The position numbers and the translations under genes were made by a program. From positions 1-29,590 of IMG/VR virus record IMGVR_UViG_3300042373_001130: a stretch of DNA of 29,590 nucleotides; one strand, given 5' to 3'. How positions within the stretch are numbered: position 1 is the first letter of the stretch; every line of letters begins with the position of its first letter. The notes under the pieces are model-generated. The model was not told the origin of the DNA. It made no database searches and was given only the letters and a program-made list of their open reading frames with translations. Source of the stretch: a virus. Positions 8,065-15,954 of this stretch are shown piece by piece.

Positions 8065-8751
8065 TTAATCTAGAGAGAAATCAGAAGATGTTTTAGATGG
8101 GATAGATAAATTATCATCATCATCACCAAATTTATTTACTTCTTTTACTTCAGCTTTTTTCAAGTGAAGAGCCTCATTGTAAGTCATTAGTTTATCACCT
8201 TCAGTTTCAGTGTAAACATAAGTACCTCTATCAGCTTTTGGTAAATACATATCATAATTAGTATAACCTGTTTTACCAACATACTCTTTACCTGCAATAC
8301 AGAAATCAAGATAGATATCTTTGTAGACACCACTTTTATTAAATGCACTTACAAAGTCTTCAATAGTATCATGTTTACCATCTTGAGATGTGAACCAATC
8401 ACTTACTCCTAATGCTTTAGATAAGTTTTGTAAGAAGATTAAAACTGATCTATCTCTTTGGATCTTGATACCAGTTTTAGTCTCACCGTCTGCAAATGCA
8501 TACTGACTTGCTTTGATTCTACCAATTTGACCAGCATAATGACCTTTACTTGCATCATCTTTGTCAATCATGAAACCTTCAAATCCTTCTAAAGGTTCTG
8601 TTTCTACATTTAATATCATGTGTTTTGCACCATCAATAAATGTAAAGTCTTCCAAGACAATACTGTTAATTTTTAAAGTGTGATTACCTGGTGCAATTGT
8701 TTTTGCCATTCCTGATCCACCTGTTCCTAAGTCTGTTGTACTTAAAGCCAT
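8065..8751 (-). CDS. Candidate single-stranded DNA-binding protein
   Basis: This 228-aa protein has a Gly-rich N-terminus, a beta-rich core ('GNHTLKINSIVLEDFTFI', 'HMILNVETEP') compatible with an OB fold, and a disordered acidic tail with a run of four Asp near 209-213 ending in 'SSDFSLD'. An OB-like core plus an acidic tail is the usual SSB plan. It sits between the Sak4-like ATPase and the primase, and the hairpin after it suggests it is made in excess. No sequence signature proves the OB fold, so the call rests on architecture and context. Confidence 0.65.
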   Translation of the reverse strand: MALSTTDLGTGGSGMAKTIAPGNHTLKINSIVLEDFTFIDGAKHMILNVETEPLEGFEGFMIDKDDASKGHYAGQIGRIKASQYAFADGETKTGIKIQRDRSVLIFLQNLSKALGVSDWFTSQDGKHDTIEDFVSAFNKSGVYKDIYLDFCIAGKEYVGKTGYTNYDMYLPKADRGTYVYTETEGDKLMTYNEALHLKKAEVKEVNKFGDDDDNLSIPSKTSSDFSLD

Positions 8752-8774
8752 TTTGTTTTATTTTTTATTTGTTA

Positions 8775-9497
8775 TTATACATAAATTTTGTCCCAGTGAA
8801 ACTCTAGTTCACCTTTTTCATTCAATTCAGAAACTACAATTTCTTCATTAGTTAAATGCTTTGGTCTTGCACCACAAGTCACTTCTTCACTAGTCTTAAA
8901 TGATAGAATAGTTTTGTTACCTTTTCTATACATATAACCTATTGCATCTGCATTAGCACAGATTAAAGATTTAATTTTACCTGTCAAATCAATGTTTGCA
9001 GCTAATACCATCTCTCCCTTATCATCTATTTGCTTGTCTTTAATGTGACCTGCTAAAATAATATGGGGTGCTAAGGTATCAATAAAATCTAAAACTTGAA
9101 AGAAAGCTTGTCTTAAATATAAATATCCTGCACCATTAGGTAATGATAAGACATTGTCTCCATCATAATTTTTACCCATGCTGGTTTGTTTATATAACTT
9201 TACGGCAAGAGGACCAACCATATCTTCTAAGGCTGTTACAGTATCAATAGTAACATACTTATATGGTTTACCTGCTTCTTTGATAGCTTTACCAGCTTCA
9301 AGTAATTCTTGTAATGAGCTTACTTGAATTTTTAAAGCATCTACATAATTAGAACCTTCTTCTAAATCAATAATAAGATTATTATCTAAACCTGCAAATG
9401 CGGTAGTTTTACCAGTTTTTGGCTTAGAATAAATAATTAATCTTTTAGGATTAGTTGATTCTGATTTTACTTTTGTTGTTGGAAGTACTATACTCAT
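8775..9497 (-). CDS. Sak4-like RecA-fold ATPase (AAA_24 type)
   Basis: This 240-aa protein has a P-loop 'SKPKTGKTT' at residues 24-32, then 'NNLIIDLEEGSNYVDA', a Walker B-like 'YKYVTIDTVTALED' near 105, and 'IILAGHIKDK' near 150 in the sensor position. This is the pattern of phage RecA-like recombination ATPases of the Sak4/AAA_24 group, which work with a single-stranded DNA-binding protein in strand annealing or exchange. The candidate SSB is the next gene, which supports the call. Its stop-start overlap with the upstream gene is 4 bp. Confidence 0.88.
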   Translation of the reverse strand: MSIVLPTTKVKSESTNPKRLIIYSKPKTGKTTAFAGLDNNLIIDLEEGSNYVDALKIQVSSLQELLEAGKAIKEAGKPYKYVTIDTVTALEDMVGPLAVKLYKQTSMGKNYDGDNVLSLPNGAGYLYLRQAFFQVLDFIDTLAPHIILAGHIKDKQIDDKGEMVLAANIDLTGKIKSLICANADAIGYMYRKGNKTILSFKTSEEVTCGARPKHLTNEEIVVSELNEKGELEFHWDKIYV

Positions 9498-10153
9498 TGT
9501 TTAGATATTAATGAATTTAACCAAAGTTTATTACTTACTGGTTTTTTCCACATAATTGCAGCAAAATCAGTAATAGTCATATCTGACATAGGAGAATCCT
9601 CACCAGTAAGAATATCAGCTATTGAAATAGATGCAGTCTCTTCTTTTTTAGGAAATTCTTCTTCAAAATCAGGGAATAAACTACTCTGTAATTTTGGTAA
9701 TTCTTCTTCTTTTGTTTTTGTTTCAGCATCTGCTTTTCTCTTTTCATAAAGAGCATGTGTAATCTCAGTTCCATCTTTTAGAACTGCACACATTTCAGAT
9801 ACAGGGACTGTATACAATACATAAGGTTCACCCTTATAATTTGTACCAGTTTTAGTTTCATATTCCTCTACATAGAAAGGATTGTACTTGTACTTAAATA
9901 ATTGTCTATCCTCTGAAAATGGTATTACATTTGTAACAACATTATTTGCATCAGTAACATTATCATAGAACTCAACATAGATATCTTCTCCTTTACCCAC
10001 TTCAGATTCAAAAAACTGAACATGTCTACCAAACTTACCTTTTTGGAAAAAGGCTGTTTTGATAATAAAAAATGGGTCCGGGTTACCAATAGCTCTAAAG
10101 GTATCCATGTGTTGGACAAAAAATTCTTTTTCTTTTTCTTTTCTTACATTCAT
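9494..10153 (-). CDS. Unknown protein of the replication operon
   Basis: This 219-aa protein has a basic start ('MNVRKEKEKEFF'), a beta-rich region to about residue 130 and a charged, probably disordered acidic segment ('DFEEEFPKKEE') near 165. It ends in a small helical part. I do not recognise the family. It lies between the DnaB-like helicase and the Sak4-like ATPase with overlapping or near-overlapping starts, so a replication or recombination role is likely by position only. Confidence 0.8.
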   Translation of the reverse strand: MNVRKEKEKEFFVQHMDTFRAIGNPDPFFIIKTAFFQKGKFGRHVQFFESEVGKGEDIYVEFYDNVTDANNVVTNVIPFSEDRQLFKYKYNPFYVEEYETKTGTNYKGEPYVLYTVPVSEMCAVLKDGTEITHALYEKRKADAETKTKEEELPKLQSSLFPDFEEEFPKKEETASISIADILTGEDSPMSDMTITDFAAIMWKKPVSNKLWLNSLISKQ

Positions 10154-10162
10154 AATTGTTTT

Positions 10163-11164
10163 TTAAATTGACATTTTCTTTGTTGCTTGGGCAGGAGTGT
10201 CTATTTCAATAATTCTCATGGTAGTCCTATCTAGTTTAAAGAAACTAATTCTAGTTGTACCATTTCTTGACTTCAAAAAGTGAAACACCAACATGTCCTC
10301 ATCATTGATAAGAAATCTTTCTGGACCATATTGTCTAATTTTTCTAATTGAAGGTTTGTTAATTCCCATAACTACATCAGCATGTTGCAATAAAGCATCT
10401 GAACCATAGATATCTGAATCAAGAATATAATTTCCATATTCACCATCCCGTTGTCTATCTGGTGCATCTATGTTTCTATTTAATTGGCTAAGAACTACAA
10501 AAGCAACTGGATATTTCTTTTTCATCATAGTGAGAGCTTCACCTAAGCTATTTAACATCTCAAATTTATCCTTTTGTCCTTTACCTACTCTAAATAGTGC
10601 AGAATGATCAATGCCAACAAGTAAGTTAGTATAAGTACCATCTTCTCTTTGGTTTTGCTCCATTTCATAATGAATTGTAGCACACATCTCATCTACTGTA
10701 CATGCATCATAAACAACATTAATAAAATCACTATTAGTGGTTTTATTATAATAGTCTACACATTTGTAGAATATTTTTTCATCTACGGGATGTCCCCCCT
10801 TACTCATAAGAGTATTGTAATCAGCACCTGTATTCAGACTTAATTTTCTTACCCCACTGGTTTCATCAACCATCTCCATCTGGAATTTAAGAACTCTAAA
10901 TTCTTGGTCAGCATTGTGTTCAATAATATCACTAATCAACTGTTCCATGAATAAAGTTTTCCCAGTACCGGGTCTAGCACCTACTATGGTGATAGTTCTC
11001 CATTCTAATCCATCACAAAAAGCATCATTAAATTTGGGCCATGCACTTTTAAGAGATTGTAACTCCCCTTTTCTTCTTGCTTTGATTTTTAAGATAGCTT
11101 TTCTTAAAGCATCTCTTTCACTAACAGGCTTTAGCGGCCTGGCTCCATTAAATAAATCTGCCAT
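10163..11164 (-). CDS. DnaB-type replicative helicase (C-terminal ATPase domain)
   Basis: This 333-aa RecA-fold helicase has Walker A 'GARPGTGKT' at residues 62-70, a Walker B-like 'LLVGIDHSALF' near 180, a 'VVLSQLNRNID' motif near 225 as in DnaB (motif 3), and 'HADVVMGINKP' further on. DnaB unwinds DNA 5'-to-3' as a hexamer at the fork. The usual N-terminal primase-binding domain is missing: only about 45 residues precede the ATPase core, compared with roughly 150 in bacterial DnaB. Primase recruitment may therefore depend on another protein of this operon. Confidence 0.9.
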   Translation of the reverse strand: MADLFNGARPLKPVSERDALRKAILKIKARRKGELQSLKSAWPKFNDAFCDGLEWRTITIVGARPGTGKTLFMEQLISDIIEHNADQEFRVLKFQMEMVDETSGVRKLSLNTGADYNTLMSKGGHPVDEKIFYKCVDYYNKTTNSDFINVVYDACTVDEMCATIHYEMEQNQREDGTYTNLLVGIDHSALFRVGKGQKDKFEMLNSLGEALTMMKKKYPVAFVVLSQLNRNIDAPDRQRDGEYGNYILDSDIYGSDALLQHADVVMGINKPSIRKIRQYGPERFLINDEDMLVFHFLKSRNGTTRISFFKLDRTTMRIIEIDTPAQATKKMSI

Positions 11165-11167
11165 AAT

Positions 11168-11350
11168 TTAATTGTTTAAAGTCTGGACTTTAGCTTTGTT
11201 GTACATATAATGTAGTATACTTATAATAACTTCTATTGCTATATATTGACCTATTGTAACAGTTACAATAAATAAATCAACAATGAAGAAAGCTATAATA
11301 CTACCTATAATTGCCCAAAAAGTTAAAATCACATTTTTGCTGATTCTCAT
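11168..11350 (-). CDS. Small two-segment membrane protein
   Basis: This 60-aa protein has two hydrophobic segments, around residues 7-30 ('VILTFWAIIGSIIAFFIV') and 32-48. Its start overlaps the stop of the preceding gene by one base and its stop lies 3 bases before the helicase start. It is presumably inserted in the host inner membrane; the function is unknown. Confidence 0.75.
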   Translation of the reverse strand: MRISKNVILTFWAIIGSIIAFFIVDLFIVTVTIGQYIAIEVIISILHYMYNKAKVQTLNN

Positions 11351-11937
11351 TATACAATTCTCTCTTTAAAATAATTAGTATCCTCATCCAAAGAATTATT
11401 AACTTGATCACAGTATGTTGCTAAATCAGATTCAAAAGATTTATCTATGTTTTGCTTCCTGATAAAATATTGTGCAGTCCTCATAAACTCATAGTTCCTT
11501 ACACTGTATTCATCAACATACTTTTCTGTGGCTGACAAAATTGTTGGCCAATCATAATCAAAATTCTCAAAGAACCATCTAAAACTAACTTCAAGATTCT
11601 TGGCATTTACTCTAGCATATTTTCCAGAGGAGAGTTTCCTATTAGGGAATATTTCTACATACTCCTGGATTTTATCTGTAAAGTCCTGACCTAGTAATAA
11701 TTGAGAAGTTTTTTTCTTGGTTTTTTTGAAGAAACTATTAATTTCATCTATAAAGATAATACTTTTTGTTGTTAATTTCAAATCTTTGTCAAGCCATTTA
11801 TCATTTTTTAACTTTGTAACCTCAAGACTTTTACTAACAAAATTATTTGGTACAGTCTTTTCTTTTATACAATGTAATACATAATATGTATTGGGAGTTA
11901 AACCCTCTTGTATTAATCTGTTAAATATTTCTGTCAT
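11350..11937 (-). CDS. Possible replication initiator or helicase-loader protein
   Basis: This is a 195-aa protein in two parts. The first 75 residues ('GLTPNTYYVLHCIKEK...KWLDKD') could form a winged helix. The second ('PNRKLSSGKYARVNAKNLEVSF', 'YEFMRTAQYFIRK') is helical and resembles C-terminal segments I recall from Bacteroidota phage replication proteins. It is encoded just before the helicase, so a loading or initiation role is plausible but unproven. A TTG lies two codons upstream; the ATG at 11937 overlaps the UDG stop (TAATG) and is the better start. Confidence 0.7.
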   Translation of the reverse strand: MTEIFNRLIQEGLTPNTYYVLHCIKEKTVPNNFVSKSLEVTKLKNDKWLDKDLKLTTKSIIFIDEINSFFKKTKKKTSQLLLGQDFTDKIQEYVEIFPNRKLSSGKYARVNAKNLEVSFRWFFENFDYDWPTILSATEKYVDEYSVRNYEFMRTAQYFIRKQNIDKSFESDLATYCDQVNNSLDEDTNYFKERIV

Positions 11938-12650
11938 TACCAAATAATTTTAGTGTTGTGTGTTTTTTCAACAAGATTGTTAACTTCATTGAATACATTT
12001 TGTGAATCCCAAGTTTTAGAACCTGCATATGCAGCACTAGCTGGATGACTCACATAAAATTTGTAGTTGTTTTCATTTACAGCATCAGACCAAGTCTTAG
12101 CTTCTTTACCCATATAAACATAAACTAAGCCGTTTACATTCCAAGTTAAATAATCAAACAAGTAAGCTAAGAAAGGCTGCCATATAGTATAATGTTGTCC
12201 TATTTTACTTACTGTAGTTGATAGAGCTGTATTAAGCATAAGTATACCTTGATTTGACCATCTAGTCAGATCAGGATTTAAAGATCCCGGATGTCCTTTG
12301 TAAACATGCCTGTTAATTTCTTCAAGCATATACTTAAGACTAGTCTCTGCTACATTAGTATTACCACAACTAAATGCAATACCATCAGCTACTTCAAATT
12401 GAGGATAGGGATCTTGTCCAAGAATAACTACTTTAAGTTCATCTATAGGACACTCTTCAAATGCTCTAAACATTTGACTTAACTTAGGTGTAAACCTTTT
12501 ACCTTCTGATGATAATTTTGCTAATTCTTTAATAATATTATCAAAGTCACTACTATATATAAAGCCTCTAAGTTTTATTGCCCAGCCAGATTTTTCTAGC
12601 CTTTGATAAAGTTTATTTTTAATATCTTCAAGATCAAGTTGTTGTTTCAT
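11937..12650 (-). CDS. ung: Uracil-DNA glycosylase, family 1
   Basis: This 237-aa enzyme removes uracil from DNA. It has the water-activating motif 'GQDPYP' with catalytic Asp80, the uracil-pocket 'GIAFSC' near 90, 'LMLNTAL' with Asn140, and the minor-groove loop 'HPASAAY' with His201. The canonical GQDPYH has Pro in place of His, and HPSPLS is HPASAA. The frame runs back to 12755, but the extra 35 residues would lie across the divergent promoter region and have no UDG similarity, so the ATG at 12650 is the start. It is the first gene of the leftward replication operon. Confidence 0.95.
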   Translation of the reverse strand: MKQQLDLEDIKNKLYQRLEKSGWAIKLRGFIYSSDFDNIIKELAKLSSEGKRFTPKLSQMFRAFEECPIDELKVVILGQDPYPQFEVADGIAFSCGNTNVAETSLKYMLEEINRHVYKGHPGSLNPDLTRWSNQGILMLNTALSTTVSKIGQHYTIWQPFLAYLFDYLTWNVNGLVYVYMGKEAKTWSDAVNENNYKFYVSHPASAAYAGSKTWDSQNVFNEVNNLVEKTHNTKIIW

Positions 12651-12659
12651 ATTTTTTAT

Positions 12660-12667
12660 TAATTTTG
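12660..12667 (+). promoter_or_regulatory. Putative Bacteroidota -7 box, rightward
   Basis: TAATTTTG matches the Bacteroidota -7 consensus TAnnTTTG. It lies 16 bp before the ATG of the rightward gene, and a TTG occurs about 16-18 bp further upstream at a plausible -33 position. The match is short and the DNA is AT-rich, so this is a prediction. Confidence 0.45.
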
Positions 12668-12670
12668 TTA

Positions 12671-12678
12671 CAAAGTTA
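12671..12678 (-). promoter_or_regulatory. Putative Bacteroidota -7 box, leftward (UDG-replication operon)
   Basis: On the minus strand TAACTTTG matches TAnnTTTG and ends 20 bp before the UDG ATG. It would drive the whole replication operon. It lies within a few bases of the rightward box, so the two RNA polymerases would compete for the same 33-bp gap. Confidence 0.5.
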
Positions 12679-12683
12679 TAATT

Positions 12684-12989
12684 ATGGCGGTAAAAGTAAA
12701 AGAAATGAAAGATGATGCTATTCTTAGCATTCAGGTAAATAAAGGATATTACCAAATGGTAAAAGCATTATCATTCTATTTATTTATTCAGTTTAAAGGT
12801 GATAACAAAGAAGCTTATCTAAAAGAAGCAATTGAAAAAGGTTATGCAGATTTAGATGATTTACAAAAATCATTTTATACTGTTGCTTTATTGCTTGGTG
12901 AGATAGAAAAAACTGCAATTGCTGAAGGTTTAGTAGTAGAAAAAGAAATTCTTCAACCGGGAGATGAAGGTTATGTAGAACCTAAGTAA
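12684..12989 (+). CDS. Unknown small acidic protein, rightward
   Basis: This 101-aa protein starts 'MAVKVKEMKDDAILSIQVNKGYYQMVKAL' and is largely helical with an acidic C-terminus. The family is not recognised. It is one of only three plus-strand genes in the window. Its start is 33 bp from the divergent UDG gene, and its 3' end overlaps the convergent gene at 12982 by 8 bp. Confidence 0.8.
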   Translation: MAVKVKEMKDDAILSIQVNKGYYQMVKALSFYLFIQFKGDNKEAYLKEAIEKGYADLDDLQKSFYTVALLLGEIEKTAIAEGLVVEKEILQPGDEGYVEPK

Positions 12990-13359
12990 GGTTCATATTA
13001 TAATTATCTCTTCCTATTGCAATACAAGCTTCAATTGCTAAAGCTAACTCATCTTTGCTACAATCAGCAAATGATTTACATATTTGCGCATGTTCTGCCT
13101 CATAGCATAACCCAGATGATTCTTTAATTAATTGTTTCATTTCATTAAAGTTATATCCAGATTCTTTAGCTAATTCTCTTATACATGCATGCACTTTTGC
13201 TAGTTGAGCAACTGATGCATTCTCTGATGTTAAGCCAATAAACATCTCAACTTCTTGGCCTTCAGATAATTTATCTAAAAATAATTGATAATTTAACTTG
13301 GATTTATCATTAGGATAACTTAACTTTCCATCCTGTTTGATTAGTTTTACAGTAAACAT
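12982..13359 (-). CDS. Conserved phage protein, possibly recombination-related
   Basis: This 125-aa protein has a beta-strand start ('MFTVKLIKQDGKL') and a helical body with 'AQLAKVHACIRELAKESGYNFNEMKQLIK', followed by a Cys-containing segment ('SSGLCYEAEHAQIC'). I recall this pattern from Bacteroidota phage replication regions, and it faintly resembles NinB-like proteins, but I cannot support a firm family. It is flanked on both sides by plus-strand genes, and its start is 41 bp from the metallophosphoesterase ATG. Confidence 0.75.
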   Translation of the reverse strand: MFTVKLIKQDGKLSYPNDKSKLNYQLFLDKLSEGQEVEMFIGLTSENASVAQLAKVHACIRELAKESGYNFNEMKQLIKESSGLCYEAEHAQICKSFADCSKDELALAIEACIAIGRDNYNMNLT

Positions 13360-13400
13360 GTTGATTATTTTTTGTATATTAATAATAGATTGATTAAAAT

Positions 13401-14417
13401 ATGGCAGATAAAAGTAATAGAGATAAAGATACTGATATAATACTAGAGTATCTTTCTAATTTTCCAAATGCACCATCTCTAACCTTAGCTAGAAAAATAT
13501 ATGCGGAACACCCAACCTTTTATTCTTTTGAAAGGGTGTACAATAAAGTTAGGTATTACAGAGGTCAAATGGGACCAAAGCACAGAAAAAGATTAAAAGA
13601 TAAAACACATCAACAAGAACTTAAAGTAGAATTTACTATGAAAGAAAAATTCTTACCTGAGTCTTATGCTAGTAAGCGTGATACTTTTGTATTTCCTACG
13701 GGAACCAAATCAGTAGGCATCATCGGAGATGTTCATATTCCTTACCAAGATAATGATGCTATAGAAGTAGCATTTGCTAAAATGGAAGAAGAAAAGATTG
13801 AATCTTTATTCATCAATGGTGACTTATTAGACTTCTATCAGCTTTCATTTCATGAGAAAGATCCAAGAATGGTTCATTTCAAACAAGAAATAGAAGCAGG
13901 AAGACAGTTCTTAGACTATTGTAGATCTAGATTCCCAAGTATCCCAATTTATCTAATTCCGGGTAACCATGAAAATAGATTTGAAAGATACCTTAGAGTT
14001 AAAGCATCAGAACTAATAGACATGGATGAATTTAGACTTGATGTCTTATTACATGTTGCAGAATATGGTGTACAATATATTCCATTTAGATCTAAAGTTG
14101 TCTTTGGTGACTTCTTAATAGAACATGGAGATAAAATTCCAGGTGCAGGTGGTGTAGTACCAGCCCGTACAGCTCTAATGAAATTAAAAACTAACTGTCT
14201 TATCAATCACTTTCACAAAACTAGTTCTAGTATTCAAAGAGTCTATGGACCAGGAGATTCAACAATTATCCGTGGTTATAGCCTTGGATGTTTATGTGAG
14301 CTTACTCCTGAGTATTTAGAGATTAATGAATGGAACCATGGTTTTGCTATATTAAAGAAAGTAGGTGGTCAAGTTCAAGTTAATAATTATAAGATAGAAG
14401 GTAATCAAATAGTCTAA
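13401..14417 (+). CDS. Calcineurin-like metallophosphoesterase
   Basis: This 338-aa protein has an N-terminal helical region (1-65) that could bind nucleic acid, then a metallophosphoesterase domain. The metal ligands appear in order: 'GDVH' (Asp110, His112), 'NGDLLD' (Asp141), 'GNHENR' (Asn189, His190), 'EHGD' (His242) and 'NHFHK' (His270, His272). The final motif is NHxH instead of the usual GHxH. Such enzymes cut phosphodiesters or phosphomonoesters; the substrate is not predictable here. Its TAA overlaps the next ATG (TAATG), so the two genes are coupled. Confidence 0.9.
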   Translation: MADKSNRDKDTDIILEYLSNFPNAPSLTLARKIYAEHPTFYSFERVYNKVRYYRGQMGPKHRKRLKDKTHQQELKVEFTMKEKFLPESYASKRDTFVFPTGTKSVGIIGDVHIPYQDNDAIEVAFAKMEEEKIESLFINGDLLDFYQLSFHEKDPRMVHFKQEIEAGRQFLDYCRSRFPSIPIYLIPGNHENRFERYLRVKASELIDMDEFRLDVLLHVAEYGVQYIPFRSKVVFGDFLIEHGDKIPGAGGVVPARTALMKLKTNCLINHFHKTSSSIQRVYGPGDSTIIRGYSLGCLCELTPEYLEINEWNHGFAILKKVGGQVQVNNYKIEGNQIV

Positions 14418-14707
14418 TGTTTTTAGCAATAGAATTTACAGATAAAGATGGTTCTTATATTGAGCATCTTAATGTTACTCATATAACTAGAATATCATTT
14501 GTTAATGCAATGAATTCTGATGCAGGAACTAAGATCCATTTAAGAACAGGTGAAGTTTTAACAACACCTGCTCCTATGGATTTAATTTCTCAAAAGATTG
14601 ATGAGTGCTGGAAATCAGCAGCTACATTAGTTATCTTTAATATTCTTGCTGAAAAGGCTAAACTGCGTTCTGATGCGGACAATGAAGGATCTCTAGAAAC
14701 TGAATAA
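14417..14707 (+). CDS. Small protein coupled to the metallophosphoesterase
   Basis: This 96-aa protein begins with a beta-rich half ('MFLAIEFTDKDGSYIEHLNVTHITRI', then 'TKIHLRTGEVL') and ends in a helical, acidic half. No family is recognised. The TAATG junction makes it a likely partner of the phosphoesterase. Its last 50 bp are also the 3' end of the convergent gene at 14658. Confidence 0.8.
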   Translation: MFLAIEFTDKDGSYIEHLNVTHITRISFVNAMNSDAGTKIHLRTGEVLTTPAPMDLISQKIDECWKSAATLVIFNILAEKAKLRSDADNEGSLETE

Positions 14708-14921
14708 CTTGTTCTTTATCAGATATTTTGAAGTTAAGTGGCCAGTCTAGGTTATAAATAAACCACTGGTCATCTTTTACTTCATCACTATCTACGGAAC
14801 TTAATGTTAAATTATCAAATACTTCAAGATTATAATAATGATAATCATATCCATTTTGACTTTCTGAGTCATTGATATCTACTTTGATAAAGCCTAAATC
14901 AATTAAATCTTGTTCTGTCAT
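14658..14921 (-). CDS. Small acidic protein, convergent with the plus-strand unit
   Basis: This 87-aa protein starts 'MTEQDLIDLGFIKVD' and carries 'YDYHYYNLEVFDN', a form I recall from small proteins of Bacteroidota phages with no assigned function. The 50-bp tail-to-tail overlap with the plus-strand gene is coding on both strands. It ends the leftward run of small genes that begins near 24.6 kb. Confidence 0.78.
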   Translation of the reverse strand: MTEQDLIDLGFIKVDINDSESQNGYDYHYYNLEVFDNLTLSSVDSDEVKDDQWFIYNLDWPLNFKISDKEQVIQFLEILHCPHQNAV

Positions 14922-14923
14922 AA

Positions 14924-15508
14924 CTATTTATTAAAAGTTGCTATAAATAATTCTTTAGATAACACAGTATGTGGGTAGTCCTTTACAATTTCACTAAGTC
15001 TTACACTTGCTGGACCTATACCCCATTCTCCATGTTCTTCTATTCTTTTCTTTCTCATATTAACTATAGAAAGATACACAAGGTTTAAATTATCAATATC
15101 TTTAGACTGCATCATGTTAGACATATTACGCGCTTCATCTTCAGTTATATAATCTAATACTTTCAGTAATTGGATCTCTGCTAATAAAATAAAAGGCCGG
15201 TAATCACCAGCCTTTGTACCATGATTATAGAGATGCCATAAATAATGTAAATTTTGATCTACATCTTTAGTCATATAAAAATGTTCTTTAACAATTACAT
15301 TAACTAAATGTTTAATCTCAGGAATTTTAATGTAAATATCTTTATATTCCATATATAATTCAAAATCTTCACTTTCTAAATATCTATAATAACCTTTTTT
15401 ACAAAGCATAGCTGCCTGGTTTTCTGTATAACCAGGATACCATTTTGTTAAAAAAGTTTCTATAGGTCTATTTGATAAATGTCTTTTTACTCCATAATTA
15501 ACTCCCAT
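14924..15508 (-). CDS. Unknown helical protein, 194 aa
   Basis: This is a mostly helical protein, rich in Tyr, with no motif I recognise. It includes 'NRPIETFLTKWYPGYTENQAAML' (a possible helix-turn-helix) near residue 12 and 'YITEDEARNMSNMMQS' near 125. It begins the last part of the small-gene run and is followed 2 bp later by the next ATG. Confidence 0.75.
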   Translation of the reverse strand: MGVNYGVKRHLSNRPIETFLTKWYPGYTENQAAMLCKKGYYRYLESEDFELYMEYKDIYIKIPEIKHLVNVIVKEHFYMTKDVDQNLHYLWHLYNHGTKAGDYRPFILLAEIQLLKVLDYITEDEARNMSNMMQSKDIDNLNLVYLSIVNMRKKRIEEHGEWGIGPASVRLSEIVKDYPHTVLSKELFIATFNK

Positions 15509-15554
15509 AAGTTGTTTTAAAATTCTAACTCTTCCTAACCAACTCTTTATCTTA

Positions 15555-15734
15555 TTACTTAAGGAAGTTTATGTATGCTTGAGCTTTTCTTTTAGAATCA
15601 TATACTATTACATTACCTGTGTCATCTTTGACATCACTCCAGAAAAATAAGAAAGCCTTCTTTCTTACTGTGTACTTGATTAATCCATCATTTTGGATTT
15701 CTTCTACTTTGTAGTTTTCTTTTTTTGCATTCAT
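15555..15734 (-). CDS. Small basic protein, 59 aa
   Basis: This ORF begins 'MNAKKENYKVEEIQNDGLIKY' and ends 'AQAYINFLK'. It is basic and looks like a small alpha/beta domain; the 'YDSKRKAQAYINFL' ending is like small phage proteins with a terminal helix. Its ATG lies one base after the upstream stop. No function is assigned. Confidence 0.7.
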   Translation of the reverse strand: MNAKKENYKVEEIQNDGLIKYTVRKKAFLFFWSDVKDDTGNVIVYDSKRKAQAYINFLK

Positions 15735-15735
15735 T

Positions 15736-15954
15736 TTACTCTAGGTTTAAATTATACTCTTCTAATATATCTCTAAGTTTTTCTCTGACTGTCTCATAAG
15801 CTGCAGGATCTTCATTATCTGGACAATATTTAATTTTGCCTCTTAGATATTGATCTAAATCCCAAGCCAATGTCTTCCATCTACCAGCATCTAAAGCTGT
15901 TCTAGCTTCTTCTGCTTCTTCATTAGAATCAAATGTCAGTGTTATCTTTCCCAT
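15736..15954 (-). CDS. Small conserved phage protein, 72 aa
   Basis: The protein has 'ITLTFDSNEEAEEARTALDAGRWKTLAWDLDQYLR'. I recall this pattern from many small proteins in Bacteroidota phages and prophages, with no known activity. It overlaps the upstream gene by 26 bp. The fold is likely a beta strand followed by three helices. Confidence 0.8.
   Translation of the reverse strand: MGKITLTFDSNEEAEEARTALDAGRWKTLAWDLDQYLRGKIKYCPDNEDPAAYETVREKLRDILEEYNLNLE

Noticed and set aside
10649-11171. Two plus-strand ORFs across the DnaB-like gene
   Set aside because: They lie opposite a confident helicase with conserved motifs and show no independent signal.
12291-12482. Plus-strand ORF inside UDG
   Set aside because: Antisense of conserved UDG motifs; no start signal.
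12651-12755. 35-residue N-terminal extension of UDG
   Set aside because: It would cross the divergent promoter gap and the start of the rightward gene and has no UDG similarity.
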